Source: a virus
Reading direction: 5' to 3' (one strand)
IMG/VR virus record: IMGVR_UViG_3300032242_001198
Span: 1-34,717 of that record
Length of the DNA stretch: 34,717 bases
Part shown: in pieces, positions 24,049 to 33,532 of the stretch
Position numbering within the stretch: position 1 is the first letter of the stretch
Layout: the number at the start of each line of letters is the position of its first letter
Program-made: the position numbers and the translations under genes
The notes under the pieces: model-generated
Seen by the model: the letters and a program-made list of their open reading frames with translations, nothing else
Database searches by the model: none
What the model was told of the DNA's origin: nothing

Positions 24049-24438
24049 ATGGCTAATTCTAATCAAACTTTCAAAGTCGCTGGTATTACTATTCACAATG
24101 GTAACGCTAAAGTTCGTTTCACCGATGACATGGTCCGTCGTATTAAGCAATTCACTAAAGGTGGTGCTAGTCGTGTAGACTTTGTTGAGCTGCCTTCAGA
24201 GATGACTAAGGTAGAAGCATTGAAGTATCTTGCAACACTTCCTGAATTCGCTAGTGCATCAGATCAGGCAACTATTAGTGATACACTTGCTGATAAAACT
24301 AAAGAAGCAAGTAAAGGTGAAGTTAAAGTTAAAGCTTCTAAAACAAAGCCAAGCATTGATGCAATTAAAGCACGTGCTAAAAAATCACAAGTGTCCGCAG
24401 AAGATATTCTTGCGGCAGTTGAAGACGCTCCATTCTAA
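24049..24438 (+). CDS. Hypothetical Lys-rich protein, 129 aa
   Basis: The ATG at 24049 follows AAAGGAAACATA. A longer start at 24001 lies in the leader and is rejected. The N-terminal half is a compact domain: FKVAGITIHNGNAKVRFTDD, MVRRIKQFTKGGASRVDFVE and LPSEMTKVEALKYLATL. The rest is a Lys/Ala-rich tail (KASKTKPSIDAIKARAKKSQ) ending with an acidic helix (EDILAAVEDAPF). The order of domain, basic linker and acidic tip recalls phage single-strand DNA-binding proteins, but the core is not one I recognise. Its own promoter and strong ribosome site suggest high expression. Confidence 0.75.
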   Translation: MANSNQTFKVAGITIHNGNAKVRFTDDMVRRIKQFTKGGASRVDFVELPSEMTKVEALKYLATLPEFASASDQATISDTLADKTKEASKGEVKVKASKTKPSIDAIKARAKKSQVSAEDILAAVEDAPF

Positions 24439-24443
24439 ACAAC

Positions 24444-24460
24444 AGGGCTACGGCCCTTTA
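24444..24460 (+). terminator. Weak terminator-like hairpin
   Basis: AGGGC (24444-24448), loop TACG, GCCCT (24453-24457), then TTTA. The stem is short but GC-rich. The T-tract is poor, so it may attenuate and not stop transcription into the next gene. Confidence 0.4.
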
Positions 24461-24464
24461 TATT

Positions 24465-24677
24465 ATGAACATGAATCTATCTACTTTTCGCCGATCATTT
24501 AATCCACGTAGAGAATTTAATCCTGCAGATAAAAAAGATTTGCTAGAGTTCAAGTTCTACAAACAGAAAGGTAAATGGAGTAATGGTTGTCCATTCTATC
24601 TTGAGGACCCGTTCGTTGATATTCCGGCAATGTGTGAAAGTAAGTTCACTAGATATATGTTAGATGCAATGAAATAA
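24465..24677 (+). CDS. Small hypothetical protein, 70 aa
   Basis: Last plus-strand gene before the convergent virion operon. Start at 24465 or the Met two codons later; no strong ribosome site. Features are FNPADKKDLLEFKFYKQKGK (about 18-37), WSNGCPFYLEDPFVDIPAMC and a helical end. The GCPF.LE.P...VP.MC pattern resembles small conserved phage proteins. The function is unknown. Confidence 0.7.
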   Translation: MNMNLSTFRRSFNPRREFNPADKKDLLEFKFYKQKGKWSNGCPFYLEDPFVDIPAMCESKFTRYMLDAMK

Positions 24678-24681
24678 AAAT

Positions 24682-24703
24682 GCCCCTTAATTGGGGCTTT
24701 TTT
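24682..24703. terminator. Bidirectional intrinsic terminator
   Basis: GCCCC (24682-24686), loop TTAATT, GGGGC (24693-24697) and TTTTTT, with AAAAA before the stem. It separates the plus-strand early genes from the convergent minus-strand virion operon. Confidence 0.9.
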
Positions 24704-25439
24704 ATAAACTAAATCTTGATTTATTTATATTCCAACTAGCAGTAACACCGGCTTGACCAATATCACTATTATATAAATTAAGTATAGCTAATCGTCCTCC
24801 CCACAAACCACCTGGATCCCAACGTGTCATTAATCCATATCCAATTGAAGGATTGGCAGCACCACCGGGTGATTCACCAGTTTTAGTTCGTACTAACGTA
24901 TTATTCACATATAGCTTGAGAGTATCTCCGTCAAATGTACCTACAATTTGATACCATGCTCCCGATGTTAATGAATATGAAGGAGTACCGTGAAAACCAC
25001 CACCGTACCACCAAGCATTCAATTCATCATCACTACCGCTACCGCCACCCCATCCTAGACCAAGATTGATTGTACCACCACCATATGAATATTCTGTGAA
25101 TATATTAGGTGCAGAAGATGAATTAGTTCCATCATAGTAATGCCATGCTTCAATACTCCAGTTGGCTAATGTGCCTAAGTTTCTAGTGCTATATCCATAC
25201 TGAGTATTGACAGGATTAAATTGTAGATATCCACCGTTAGCACTATTATATGTTGGATTGTTAACTAAAGTGAATGGTATTGATCCAACGGTATCAGTCC
25301 ACGTAGAGCCTGATCCGGGATAACTTGCAGGATTACCCGCATCTAAACTTAATACTGGATTGAGTGTAGGTGCGGGAGTAGTATTACCGATGCCAATACC
25401 GTACTCAATAGTTATCCCGCGCTCTACTACTATACCCAT
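24702..25439 (-). CDS. LamG/concanavalin-like adhesin, 245 aa
   Basis: Final gene of the virion operon. After a short N-terminal segment (MGIVVERGITIEYGIGIGN) comes a jelly-roll lectin domain: VLSLDAGNPASYPGSGSTWT (about 28-48), FTLVNNPTYNSANGGYLQFN, NWSIEAWHYYDG, GAWYQIVGTFDGDTLKLYVN (about 172-191) and GGRLAILNLYNSDI (about 218-232). This matches LamG-like domains found in phage fibres and bacterial surface proteins, which bind glycans. The two others of this kind in the window (33533 and the N-terminus of 30390) share the DA-x-N-x(2)-SY-x-G-x-G start. A tail-tip receptor-binding role is inferred. Confidence 0.82.
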   Translation of the reverse strand: MGIVVERGITIEYGIGIGNTTPAPTLNPVLSLDAGNPASYPGSGSTWTDTVGSIPFTLVNNPTYNSANGGYLQFNPVNTQYGYSTRNLGTLANWSIEAWHYYDGTNSSSAPNIFTEYSYGGGTINLGLGWGGGSGSDDELNAWWYGGGFHGTPSYSLTSGAWYQIVGTFDGDTLKLYVNNTLVRTKTGESPGGAANPSIGYGLMTRWDPGGLWGGRLAILNLYNSDIGQAGVTASWNINKSRFSL

Positions 25440-25442
25440 TTA

Positions 25443-28400
25443 TTAACCTATTCTCCATGCAGTACCGTCACTGTATACAGGAACTGTATTGCCACCACTA
25501 CCACCTACTGCTACTCCAAAGTTGCCGGCTGCTACTAAGTTAGCATCTGTTGCAAATGCTCTTGCACCTGCACCTGCTGTTGCCGCACTACCGAGTAAAG
25601 ATAGTGTAGTAGCTATTGTTTTAACTGGACCACTTACGGATAGTTTTTGTGAAGCATCAAGAACCATACCCAGTGATTGATTATTTGCACCGGATACTGT
25701 GTTGTAGAATTCAATCTTACTTGGATTATTAGTACCACTGACAACACCATCAACACGAATAGCAATCTCACCGCCACCGTTGTTGTTAGTACCATCAAAT
25801 GCTGTAGCACCAAACTCCATTAACCAATCACCGTTCTTAACGGGTAATGGACTATTGATAGTTCCGCGATATCTACTACCGTATAAGTATGAACCCCATT
25901 CATCATTTGCTATGACTGTACCAGTACCACGATATGTAGGTAATGCAATACCGCCTGGGCTAGATTGATTGTTAGCGGCCGCGCCTAAGATACTACCAAC
26001 TTCTAATGGTGCGCCAAAGATGCTAGAGTTAGTGTTATCACCGATACGCAAGCCAGTTGGTATAAGTGCTTCACCACCGTTGACCAACTTCATACCATAT
26101 CCAGTAGTAGCACTATCACCGCCAACTCTGATTAATGTATTAGCAGAATTGCCACTACCTAATATTACTTGATCGGCTGCATCTACTTTAGCAACAGCCA
26201 TGTATGTACCAGGATTCAGATTACTATCAACTTTGTATTCTTTATTGTTATTTAATGTAACACCATTTGTGTTAATACTACCAATTAATATACTAGCATC
26301 AGCTTCTGCAATTCCAATTAAGTTGTCATACAAATTAGGATCATGTGCATCTCTGACATAGATACCATGGTCGGCTGCTAGTTTAACGTCACCGTCTAGA
26401 TACAATGAATTGACGCTCATTGACTCAGCACTAACAGTTTGTGATTGATTCAACCGATATGTTCCGTTACCACCTGGGTTAGCTGAACTAAATGTTATTT
26501 GACTAGTGATTACTGTCTCTGCAAGAACTGAATTACCGTATAGTGTTTGTCCCCAAGCAATAGTTCCATCTACTGCATTAGTAACAGTTAACACATTACC
26601 CGTAATAGAACCTGTGAATATTGTATTAGTACCATCAAGCCAACCAGAAACAGTAACATTACCTGTAGTAGAAATATTTCCACCACTTATATTACCTGCT
26701 ACTGACAAACTAGCACCGGTACGTGATAGTTCTAGTGCATTGTTGGCATTACTTATTCTACCAAATATATTACCTGTTAAGAATCCACCAGTGCCAAATA
26801 TAATATCATTTACCGTACCGTTTACACCTGTAGCTAATACTAGATTACCACCGCGACCACCGGGCGATTGTCCATTATAGAATGATTGTGTAAATACGTA
26901 TCCATCACCCTGACCTGTAATAGTATAATTAGCATCACCAAATCCAGAACTAGTAAAGCCCATGTCTACCCAACCACCATCATCGTTACCGCGATGACCT
27001 GTAGCTACCCAATCAGCACTACCATTATCTGAAACATTGTTAATTACAGCCTGTATATAAGCTTGACTATTACTACTTGCTACAAATACAGGATTTGATA
27101 AACCAGACAATGTATTAGCACCTGGACCAATATAGATACTGTTACCGCCTAATACAACATCATCTGGTGCATAGAAAGTACCATCATCACCGAATGTGAA
27201 ACTATGAACACCTGCATTTGCAAATATAGTAAAGTTAGCACTTGCTGGCCCTACTAGATTGCCTGGAGTTATTAAATTGCCGGTTGTGCTAAAACTCCAT
27301 GTGTTACCATTTGATACAATATTAACGTTGCCGGTTGACTCTACGTTACCGTCAGTGCCAGTATCAATTATAATATTTCCGGGAGTAGTTAAATTACCAT
27401 CATTAGTAAAATCCCAATTATATGTTCCGGAAGTAATTCTTGTGTTACCGGGTGAAGTAATGTCTACGTTAATTGCACCACTGACTACCAAATCATTATC
27501 TTCATAAATCTGTGAATTACCGGGCCAAGAAATTGATTGTGATGTATTAATACCATAAAGATTTGCGACATTACCTATGATATCACCAAAACTTACGCTA
27601 CCAGTAGTAGTAATTGTGTTACTACCATATGCGGCTAAGAATGTTGCCACATTACTGTTACCATAACTTCCACCACCCCCGCCACCATATGGTTGACCGT
27701 TGGCATAGTTGATACTTGGGTTAGGTATGTCAGGTAATGTTAAGTTACCGGTAGAATCAAAAATCCAATCATTGTCCTCAAATGTTCTTATTCTAACACC
27801 GATATTAGCATCATATGTATCAATGTATGCCATATTATCAACAGAACCAATGTAAACTTTACCGTCGCTACTATGCAAATCCCATTCCGAGCTGGCTGGA
27901 TACTGTATACCGCCGCCGTTCTGAAGAATAGTACCATCGGGTAATGTTAAGTTACCTTCATTATCAAACACCCATTGTTGTGCCGTACTAATACCAGTAT
28001 TAATAACTTCAATATATATAGGGTTATTGTTTTGTGAACTAAAAGATAATACACTTGAATTCAATGCACCAAATGAGCCATCATTTGGTATCGTCATGTA
28101 TCCTTGATTATTGAAAATCCATCTGTTATTGTTAACAGCAATATCTGCCTCACCATCTTCAACCCACATATAAGTATTGTTACTTTGTAATTCTGCGTAA
28201 TTGTTACCTACAATATTTACAATGTCATTAGTGGATAGTATATTATCTCCATCAAATATAATATTACCTGTATTAGCATTACCACCTGAAATATTTGTAA
28301 CTTTATATGTATTAAGTGTTTGGTTAATTGCACTTACAGTAACTGTTTTAGGGCTAGTATATATTGTTACTACATCAGCCGGAGGAATATTTGTTGATGA

Positions 28401-28631
28401 AGTAACAGTAACTGAATTACCTGAGGTAGATTGTATGGCTTGGTTATAAACTACTGTATTTTCTGAAACTTGTGGTGCTAAACTTCTGGATACTTGACCT
28501 CCAGATGATGTTTCTGTACCGGTTACTGAACTAACAGTAGCAGGAGAGGTTCTTGCAATTGCCTGAGCAGGCGTTGCTAATGATTTTGATATTACAGGAT
28601 CAGCAGATCCGATTGTTGGAGATGATGCCAT
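25443..28631 (-). CDS. Tail fibre or tailspike-like protein with GNLTLP repeats
   Basis: 1062 residues, AAAGGA before the ATG. The N-terminal 120 residues (low charge, Ser/Thr rich) probably join it to the tail. Then six repeats of a W/F-x-F-x(3)-GNLTLP type motif occur at about 171-182, 220-232, 289-301, 406-419, 445-458 and 477-490 (for example WVFDNEGNLTLPDG and WDFTNDGNLTTPG), with Gly/Asn-rich spacers, one a run of Gly (about 316-321). The C-terminal ~400 residues are beta-rich and end with NTVPVYSDGTAWRIG, a phrase common at the end of phage head-fibre or tail-fibre proteins. Base composition follows the Gly/Asn/Thr bias of fibre genes. Expected to be virion-attached and to contact the host. 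Confidence 0.85.
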   Translation of the reverse strand: MASSPTIGSADPVISKSLATPAQAIARTSPATVSSVTGTETSSGGQVSRSLAPQVSENTVVYNQAIQSTSGNSVTVTSSTNIPPADVVTIYTSPKTVTVSAINQTLNTYKVTNISGGNANTGNIIFDGDNILSTNDIVNIVGNNYAELQSNNTYMWVEDGEADIAVNNNRWIFNNQGYMTIPNDGSFGALNSSVLSFSSQNNNPIYIEVINTGISTAQQWVFDNEGNLTLPDGTILQNGGGIQYPASSEWDLHSSDGKVYIGSVDNMAYIDTYDANIGVRIRTFEDNDWIFDSTGNLTLPDIPNPSINYANGQPYGGGGGGSYGNSNVATFLAAYGSNTITTTGSVSFGDIIGNVANLYGINTSQSISWPGNSQIYEDNDLVVSGAINVDITSPGNTRITSGTYNWDFTNDGNLTTPGNIIIDTGTDGNVESTGNVNIVSNGNTWSFSTTGNLITPGNLVGPASANFTIFANAGVHSFTFGDDGTFYAPDDVVLGGNSIYIGPGANTLSGLSNPVFVASSNSQAYIQAVINNVSDNGSADWVATGHRGNDDGGWVDMGFTSSGFGDANYTITGQGDGYVFTQSFYNGQSPGGRGGNLVLATGVNGTVNDIIFGTGGFLTGNIFGRISNANNALELSRTGASLSVAGNISGGNISTTGNVTVSGWLDGTNTIFTGSITGNVLTVTNAVDGTIAWGQTLYGNSVLAETVITSQITFSSANPGGNGTYRLNQSQTVSAESMSVNSLYLDGDVKLAADHGIYVRDAHDPNLYDNLIGIAEADASILIGSINTNGVTLNNNKEYKVDSNLNPGTYMAVAKVDAADQVILGSGNSANTLIRVGGDSATTGYGMKLVNGGEALIPTGLRIGDNTNSSIFGAPLEVGSILGAAANNQSSPGGIALPTYRGTGTVIANDEWGSYLYGSRYRGTINSPLPVKNGDWLMEFGATAFDGTNNNGGGEIAIRVDGVVSGTNNPSKIEFYNTVSGANNQSLGMVLDASQKLSVSGPVKTIATTLSLLGSAATAGAGARAFATDANLVAAGNFGVAVGGSGGNTVPVYSDGTAWRIG
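27162..28121 (-). repeat. GNLT(L/T)P protein repeats in the fibre gene
   Basis: Six degenerate copies of a ~13-residue unit, aromatic-x-F-x(3)-GNLT-x-P, spaced 30-115 residues apart. They fall in the N-terminal half of the fibre and may form coil turns or beta-strand stacks. Confidence 0.7.
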
Positions 28632-28680
28632 TTTAATGGTCCTTTTATTGTTATATTACTATTTAGTCTAAAAATTGCAA

Positions 28681-29526
28681 TTACGGGTTGTTAACAGACT
28701 TAATAATCCAAAAGTCACTACTCATATTTGTATTTTGAATTACTTGGAATGGCATATAGAAGTAACCTCGGTCTCCCCAGCCAGTTCCCCAACTATTTCT
28801 CACAATGTAAACTTGTCTGGTTTTATCATATCCCACAAGTAATACAGCATGACCGCCAAGCAATCGTTCTCTACCAGTGTTAGGATAAGGCATAATACCT
28901 GTTCGTGCCACTGTAGCACTTTCAAAACTACTATAAACACTAAATCCAATCACTACTGGATATCCACTAGCTATTGCATCTAAACAACCTTGGTGGTTTG
29001 CTACAGCTTGATATAGTGTTACTTTGCGTCTTGCACCATCAGTCGTAGCTAATGTATTAGGTGCTACTTTAAACTTACTTATATCATATGGCCATAGACT
29101 TTCTAATGGGGCACCATAGTTATATACGGCTCGCATACCATCACGAATATAAGCACCATTGTCATAGTTTACAGTTCCCTCTATTAATCTCTCGTAGTAA
29201 TAGATATACAAACGACTTACATCAAGATTTTTACCTGCACGTTTGTCTAGTAATTCAATCGCTCCTGCAATCGCATTACCTGTACAGCTACCCAAGTTAC
29301 CCTGATCTTCAATCGGTGAACAGTATGGGCGTAAGTCAACTATATTTGGTTGTGCTACAGCAGACAATGTATAGGGTCTATCGCGTGGATCAACCGGTTG
29401 TTTAGCCCAATGATATTTGGCAATCTTAAAAGGTGGTATCGGTTTAGTGATTGTTTGATAGAATGGTCTACGATGTAATCCCGGATCTTGTTCTATATCT
29501 ATTATTGTTCTTGGATCTTGTCTCAT
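28681..29526 (-). CDS. Papain-family (C1) cysteine peptidase
   Basis: 281 residues, AAGGAA about 7 nt before the ATG. All four catalytic elements are present: oxyanion Gln75 (DQGNLGSC), Cys81, His226 in GGHAVLLVGYD, and Asn244 in VRNSWGTGWGDRGYF. The N-terminal ~65 residues may be a propeptide or a virion-binding tail and include DLRPYCSPI just before the active site. No signal peptide is present. This family hydrolyses peptide bonds. Within a tail-fibre operon it could mature structural proteins, degrade host surface proteins, or be injected. It lies between the fibre gene and the pirin-like gene, all with small gaps. Confidence 0.93.
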   Translation of the reverse strand: MRQDPRTIIDIEQDPGLHRRPFYQTITKPIPPFKIAKYHWAKQPVDPRDRPYTLSAVAQPNIVDLRPYCSPIEDQGNLGSCTGNAIAGAIELLDKRAGKNLDVSRLYIYYYERLIEGTVNYDNGAYIRDGMRAVYNYGAPLESLWPYDISKFKVAPNTLATTDGARRKVTLYQAVANHQGCLDAIASGYPVVIGFSVYSSFESATVARTGIMPYPNTGRERLLGGHAVLLVGYDKTRQVYIVRNSWGTGWGDRGYFYMPFQVIQNTNMSSDFWIIKSVNNP

Positions 29527-29537
29527 ACTTTTCCTTA

Positions 29538-30209
29538 TTATTTTAAATCAAATAGTATTATTTCTGATTCGTTTGGATTTATTATTGATATAAAAGGTTC
29601 ATTACTAAAACTTAATCCATCACCTTCTATCAGTTCTAAGTTATTTATTGTAGCAGTACCCGTTATAACATACAGATAGTATTTTCGCAAAGTGTCCAGG
29701 TTGTATACATAATCATCTGTAAAGATACCGGCTAGTAGTTTAGCATCTTGTTTGATGGGTAGTTTTTCTGTTATGTTACAGAAATTGTTTAGTTTATCTT
29801 GTCTAGTAAACTGATGCCAATCATGTCTAGGTTCTGTGTCAAACACATTAGGTTTAATCCAAAGTTGTAGATAACGGTTTGGTGTATTACTGGTATTGCC
29901 CTCAGTATGACTTATACCACTCCCACTACTCATTCGTTGTACTGCACCAGCGGGTACTTCAACGTCATTACCTAAACTGTCTACATGATGACTAGAGCCT
30001 TCAACTACATAGCCAAATATTTCCATGTTTTTATGTTCATGCCATGGCACTTGCCAATTATATTGAACACGGTCATCATTGATAGTTTCTAGATCGCCAT
30101 AGTTCATATAGCGACTATCGTAATAACTTGGAAAACTAAAAGTTCTATAACTGTTTATAAAACTTGCGCTGCGATTTCCTCTTGAGCTAGCAGGTCTATG
30201 TATTATCAA
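29538..30209 (-). CDS. Pirin-like (YhhW/quercetinase-type) cupin
   Basis: 223 residues, read here from a TTG start with AGGG upstream. The bicupin pirin signature is present: PWHEHKNMEIFGYVVEG (metal ligands His57 and His59), then DSLGNDVEVPAGAVQRMSSG and GISHTEGN with His101 and Glu103, the four ligands of human pirin and YhhW. The C-terminal cupin (about 145-223) is shorter and degenerate. Bacterial relatives cleave quercetin in vitro or regulate metabolism. The role of a phage copy in the virion operon is unknown. It precedes the protease, with 11 nt between them. Confidence 0.9.
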   Translation of the reverse strand: MIIHRPASSRGNRSASFINSYRTFSFPSYYDSRYMNYGDLETINDDRVQYNWQVPWHEHKNMEIFGYVVEGSSHHVDSLGNDVEVPAGAVQRMSSGSGISHTEGNTSNTPNRYLQLWIKPNVFDTEPRHDWHQFTRQDKLNNFCNITEKLPIKQDAKLLAGIFTDDYVYNLDTLRKYYLYVITGTATINNLELIEGDGLSFSNEPFISIINPNESEIILFDLK

Positions 30210-30236
30210 ATTAATACCCTGTAATTATTATACAGT

Positions 30237-30374
30237 TTAGTTCTTTTCTTTTTTAGGCTTTGTTAACTTAGGAGCATTTTTAAGTGCTAATCTATTTGCT
30301 TGTGCTTGTTGCTTGAACTGCTCTTTAGCAGCCTGTACCTCTGCTGTATTAAAATTTGATGTATTGAATGTCAT
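30237..30374 (-). CDS. Small basic helical protein, 45 aa
   Basis: A short reading frame between the pirin-like and the 1039-residue adhesin genes. AAAGGA sits 6-7 nt before the ATG at 30374, which supports translation. The peptide is MTFNTSNFNTAEVQAAKEQF followed by KQQAQANRLALKNAP and a Lys-rich C-terminus (KLTKPKKEKN). It is helical and strongly basic. No family is known to me; it may be a small virion or chaperone-like component. Confidence 0.65.
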   Translation of the reverse strand: MTFNTSNFNTAEVQAAKEQFKQQAQANRLALKNAPKLTKPKKEKN

Positions 30375-30389
30375 ATTTTTATCCTTTGT

Positions 30390-33300
30390 TTAGCACCATG
30401 CATCACCGCTTGATTCAATCAATGGTGTATATGGAGTGAATGTTGCAGGGAAACTAAATGTTCCGCCTAATACTGGGTTAGGGTTACCACTGTTTCTTGC
30501 CGGGTTCGCTGTTTGCCAATCAGTATAACTAGTATCTACTATAGATAAGATTATCTCACCATACTGCGAGTTCCAACTCATTCTGACTTTACCTGTACTG
30601 TTATCAGCCCATGTAACATTGAAGATGTATGCGTTGAATTGATATGGATAAGGTGTAGCACCGTTATATTGTAGTGTACCAAAAGTAGTCATACCTGCTT
30701 GTCTGAACACAGCAGTAATATCTTGAGCTAGTGTGTTATTAACCAATCCATTCAGATTGACATATCTATCTATAATATTACTACCACTATTAGTGGTTAA
30801 ACTAACTACATAACCGCCACTGTAGTTTGCAGTCATACCGGTAGTGCTGGCATTATTGAAATCATTTACTGCGATAGTAAATGAACTTGGACCTGCTGGA
30901 TCAATGCCTGCATTAGTACTAGGGAACTGACGAGTACTTCCTGGCCAAATGACACGAACTGCACCATTAGCACCATTACCACCGTTGTCTTGACCATAGC
31001 CGCCTTGACCAACATATACACTATAAGTATGTCCGGGTGTTACTGATATGTTGTTACTAAATGCTAATGCACCACCCATACCTGAATCATAGTAACCAGT
31101 AGCACTGCCACCACCGCCACCTGGCCAGCCACCGTAGCCACCGTTCCATGCTGTAGCTTGACCACCACGTGTTCCTGATTGTCCTCTGCGTGAACCACCG
31201 CGACCACCTGTACCAATTGAGCCTGTATAGTTGGCTTGTAAGTCATTATCACTAGCCCAGTTACCTGAACTACCTGCACTGCCACTACCGTAAAGACCTA
31301 CACCGCCGCCGCCCGCACCACTGTCATCATATCTTCCAGAGCCTCCTCCACCTGAACCAGCAATACCTTGCCCGTCTTTTGCGGTAGATAGCTCGTCCAT
31401 ACTACCATCACCACCTGTACTACCTGCGTCAGCACTACCTGCTATGAATGTATATCCGGCCGGGAGTGAATATGTGTGACTTGTGTTGATACTCCACTGA
31501 CCTAAGCCGTTAATATCACCTTGACTTGTCATCAAGTATAACGGATTGTATAATGTAGTCGGCACACCATTTGTTGCAGTAGCAGGGTTTGCTATATTAC
31601 TACCGTTCCAGTCACCACCGTTAACTCTAATCCATACTAATTGGTCATTGACACTGGGGTAAGCATTATCAAGTGCTATATCAACAATATCTCCTGTAGT
31701 GAATGTCGGGTATCCATTGTATGGTACACTACTATTAAATTCAAACTCACCACTGTTATAAAATCCTGCACTATTCACATCACTACCTAAGAAACTCTCT
31801 ATATTAGCATTGTAATTACCAAAGCCTACAGCCATATTGTTATTATTGGTATAAAGGTCTACTGTTAAACTAAACATTACTCTTTGACCACGTTGAATTT
31901 CGTATGTACCTGTAGCAATGCCTAAGTTACCATTTAAATTCTCAACCGTTGAAGCAACTGTTAAATTGTTATTACTTAATTGATTTACTACATTTGCATA
32001 ACCGGTATTAGTATCACCATCACCATCATTGATACGTGTTTGGTTAGGATCAAATGCTACAATATCATCATTAACTCCATAACCACCTGCACCACCACCG
32101 CCTAAGCCCCAGCTTTGAATGTAGTCAACAACACCACCTCTGCCACCGCCACCATTGTATACTAATGGTAATGCTCTTGGTCCTGGACCACTGTTGCTGT
32201 TGTTGTAGTAGTGACTATTGTTATTTTCATAACCACCATCAGCCGCGACTATTGCTTTGGTAAATGTAAACTCATCACCTATAGTAGTAGCATTGATTGA
32301 TTTGTTAAGAGTAATTAACACATTACCAACATCAGTTTTGTCAATACTTGATACCACTAATAATGCCGCCGGTTGTAAATTAGGATAAGTATTGTTTATG
32401 TCAGTTCCTGCTACCATATAGTCTGTCGTTACATTTAGTATACCAGGATATGTGTTACCGTTAACTTGAATTTGTGTAGTACTGACCAATGTTGTTTGAG
32501 CAGTATATGATGTGCTAGGATCAAACAATCCCGACAATTGTCCAGGATAACTAAACGCATCTTGTGTACCGCTACCACCAGCACCTACTGCCACAATACT
32601 GATATTTGTTACACCAACTGGTACTATGAAGTCATGTTGTCCTGGACTATCAAATAACTGACTGTATGTTTGTAATGGTATACTTTGATATGGATCACTG
32701 ACACTACTAGTATATGAAACAATTTCACTATCTGTCAACGCACGATCCCACGCACTCATTACAGCCATCTTACCATTCATCCAGTTACTACCTTCCCAAG
32801 TGCCCCAGTACAATGGTTCAGGGTTACTAAATGGTTGCACATTTGTAAATGTCTGAGTATTGACACCGTCAACATATAATTTCATTACTTTACTATCAGC
32901 ACTATATGTAACTGCTATTGCATACCAGGTGTCAGGTTGAAATTGTGTATCTAAATCATATGCACCAAATTGACCAAGACCATCATTACCTGCTACTAAT
33001 ATAGGATAGTAACTAGGTCCGGTGCCAGGTGGAAGAAAGCCAAATATAGTTTGGTCGCCACCTACAATACCACCAGTCCATGTGCCGGGATTGTCAGGTG
33101 GACCAAAGTTTGATACATTGACCATAGCAAATAATGTATAACTACTATTTGCTGGGATTACGGTTCCGTTTAATGCGTTACTATCAATGTATGTTGCATT
33201 ACCATCAAAATTAAAATAACTTGAACTACCTTGACTGACCCAAGGCACACCTTGACTACCTAAGAACGTACCATAGTTTCCTAGTGTAGCAGTTGTAAGG

Positions 33301-33509
33301 TCACTATTTAAATCATACAAGTAATTTATATTGTAATTTCCTGGACCGTTATTGAAACCAGCATCATTAAATCCACAGCCTGATCCACTGTAGCACATAC
33401 TGTTACCGGCATTATATTCAAATAACACGCCAACACTAGGATTTGGTATCGTTGTGGAAACTGTAACCTGTCCACCTATGTTAATTTTGCCGCTTATTAT
33501 TAATGCCAT
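30390..33509 (-). CDS. Large adhesin: LamG-like lectin plus glycine-rich domain
   Basis: 1039 residues, AAAGGATT before the ATG. The N-terminal ~280 residues form a LamG-like domain, starting VGVLFEYNAGNSMCYSGSG and including TWYAIAVTYSADSKVMKLYV and GKMAVMSAWDRALTDSEIVS. Next comes a beta-domain (QTYSQLFDSPGQHDFIVPVG, about 285-305), common in phage adhesins at the start of glycine-rich regions. Two strongly Gly-rich stretches follow (around DNA 32090-32260 and 30940-31460; for example GAGGGGVGLYGSG). The C-terminal 150 residues (from about 890) include SFTIAVNDFNN and YTDWQTANPARN, and end with a Cys. The Gly-rich part resembles the polyglycine-helix tips of tail adhesins. It is very likely a receptor-binding protein. 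Confidence 0.85.
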   Translation of the reverse strand: MALIISGKINIGGQVTVSTTIPNPSVGVLFEYNAGNSMCYSGSGCGFNDAGFNNGPGNYNINYLYDLNSDLTTATLGNYGTFLGSQGVPWVSQGSSSYFNFDGNATYIDSNALNGTVIPANSSYTLFAMVNVSNFGPPDNPGTWTGGIVGGDQTIFGFLPPGTGPSYYPILVAGNDGLGQFGAYDLDTQFQPDTWYAIAVTYSADSKVMKLYVDGVNTQTFTNVQPFSNPEPLYWGTWEGSNWMNGKMAVMSAWDRALTDSEIVSYTSSVSDPYQSIPLQTYSQLFDSPGQHDFIVPVGVTNISIVAVGAGGSGTQDAFSYPGQLSGLFDPSTSYTAQTTLVSTTQIQVNGNTYPGILNVTTDYMVAGTDINNTYPNLQPAALLVVSSIDKTDVGNVLITLNKSINATTIGDEFTFTKAIVAADGGYENNNSHYYNNSNSGPGPRALPLVYNGGGGRGGVVDYIQSWGLGGGGAGGYGVNDDIVAFDPNQTRINDGDGDTNTGYANVVNQLSNNNLTVASTVENLNGNLGIATGTYEIQRGQRVMFSLTVDLYTNNNNMAVGFGNYNANIESFLGSDVNSAGFYNSGEFEFNSSVPYNGYPTFTTGDIVDIALDNAYPSVNDQLVWIRVNGGDWNGSNIANPATATNGVPTTLYNPLYLMTSQGDINGLGQWSINTSHTYSLPAGYTFIAGSADAGSTGGDGSMDELSTAKDGQGIAGSGGGGSGRYDDSGAGGGGVGLYGSGSAGSSGNWASDNDLQANYTGSIGTGGRGGSRRGQSGTRGGQATAWNGGYGGWPGGGGGSATGYYDSGMGGALAFSNNISVTPGHTYSVYVGQGGYGQDNGGNGANGAVRVIWPGSTRQFPSTNAGIDPAGPSSFTIAVNDFNNASTTGMTANYSGGYVVSLTTNSGSNIIDRYVNLNGLVNNTLAQDITAVFRQAGMTTFGTLQYNGATPYPYQFNAYIFNVTWADNSTGKVRMSWNSQYGEIILSIVDTSYTDWQTANPARNSGNPNPVLGGTFSFPATFTPYTPLIESSGDAWC

Positions 33510-33532
33510 TTTTTTAATCCTTTATAATATTT

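Noticed and set aside
24230-24502. 90-codon frame inside the 24049 gene
   Set aside because: Shifted frame of a Lys/Ala-rich gene with no ribosome site.
25489-28449. Several antisense plus-strand frames in the fibre gene
   Set aside because: Long antisense frames are expected from the Gly/Asn/Thr codon bias and have Pro/Val-rich unnatural peptides and no promoter.
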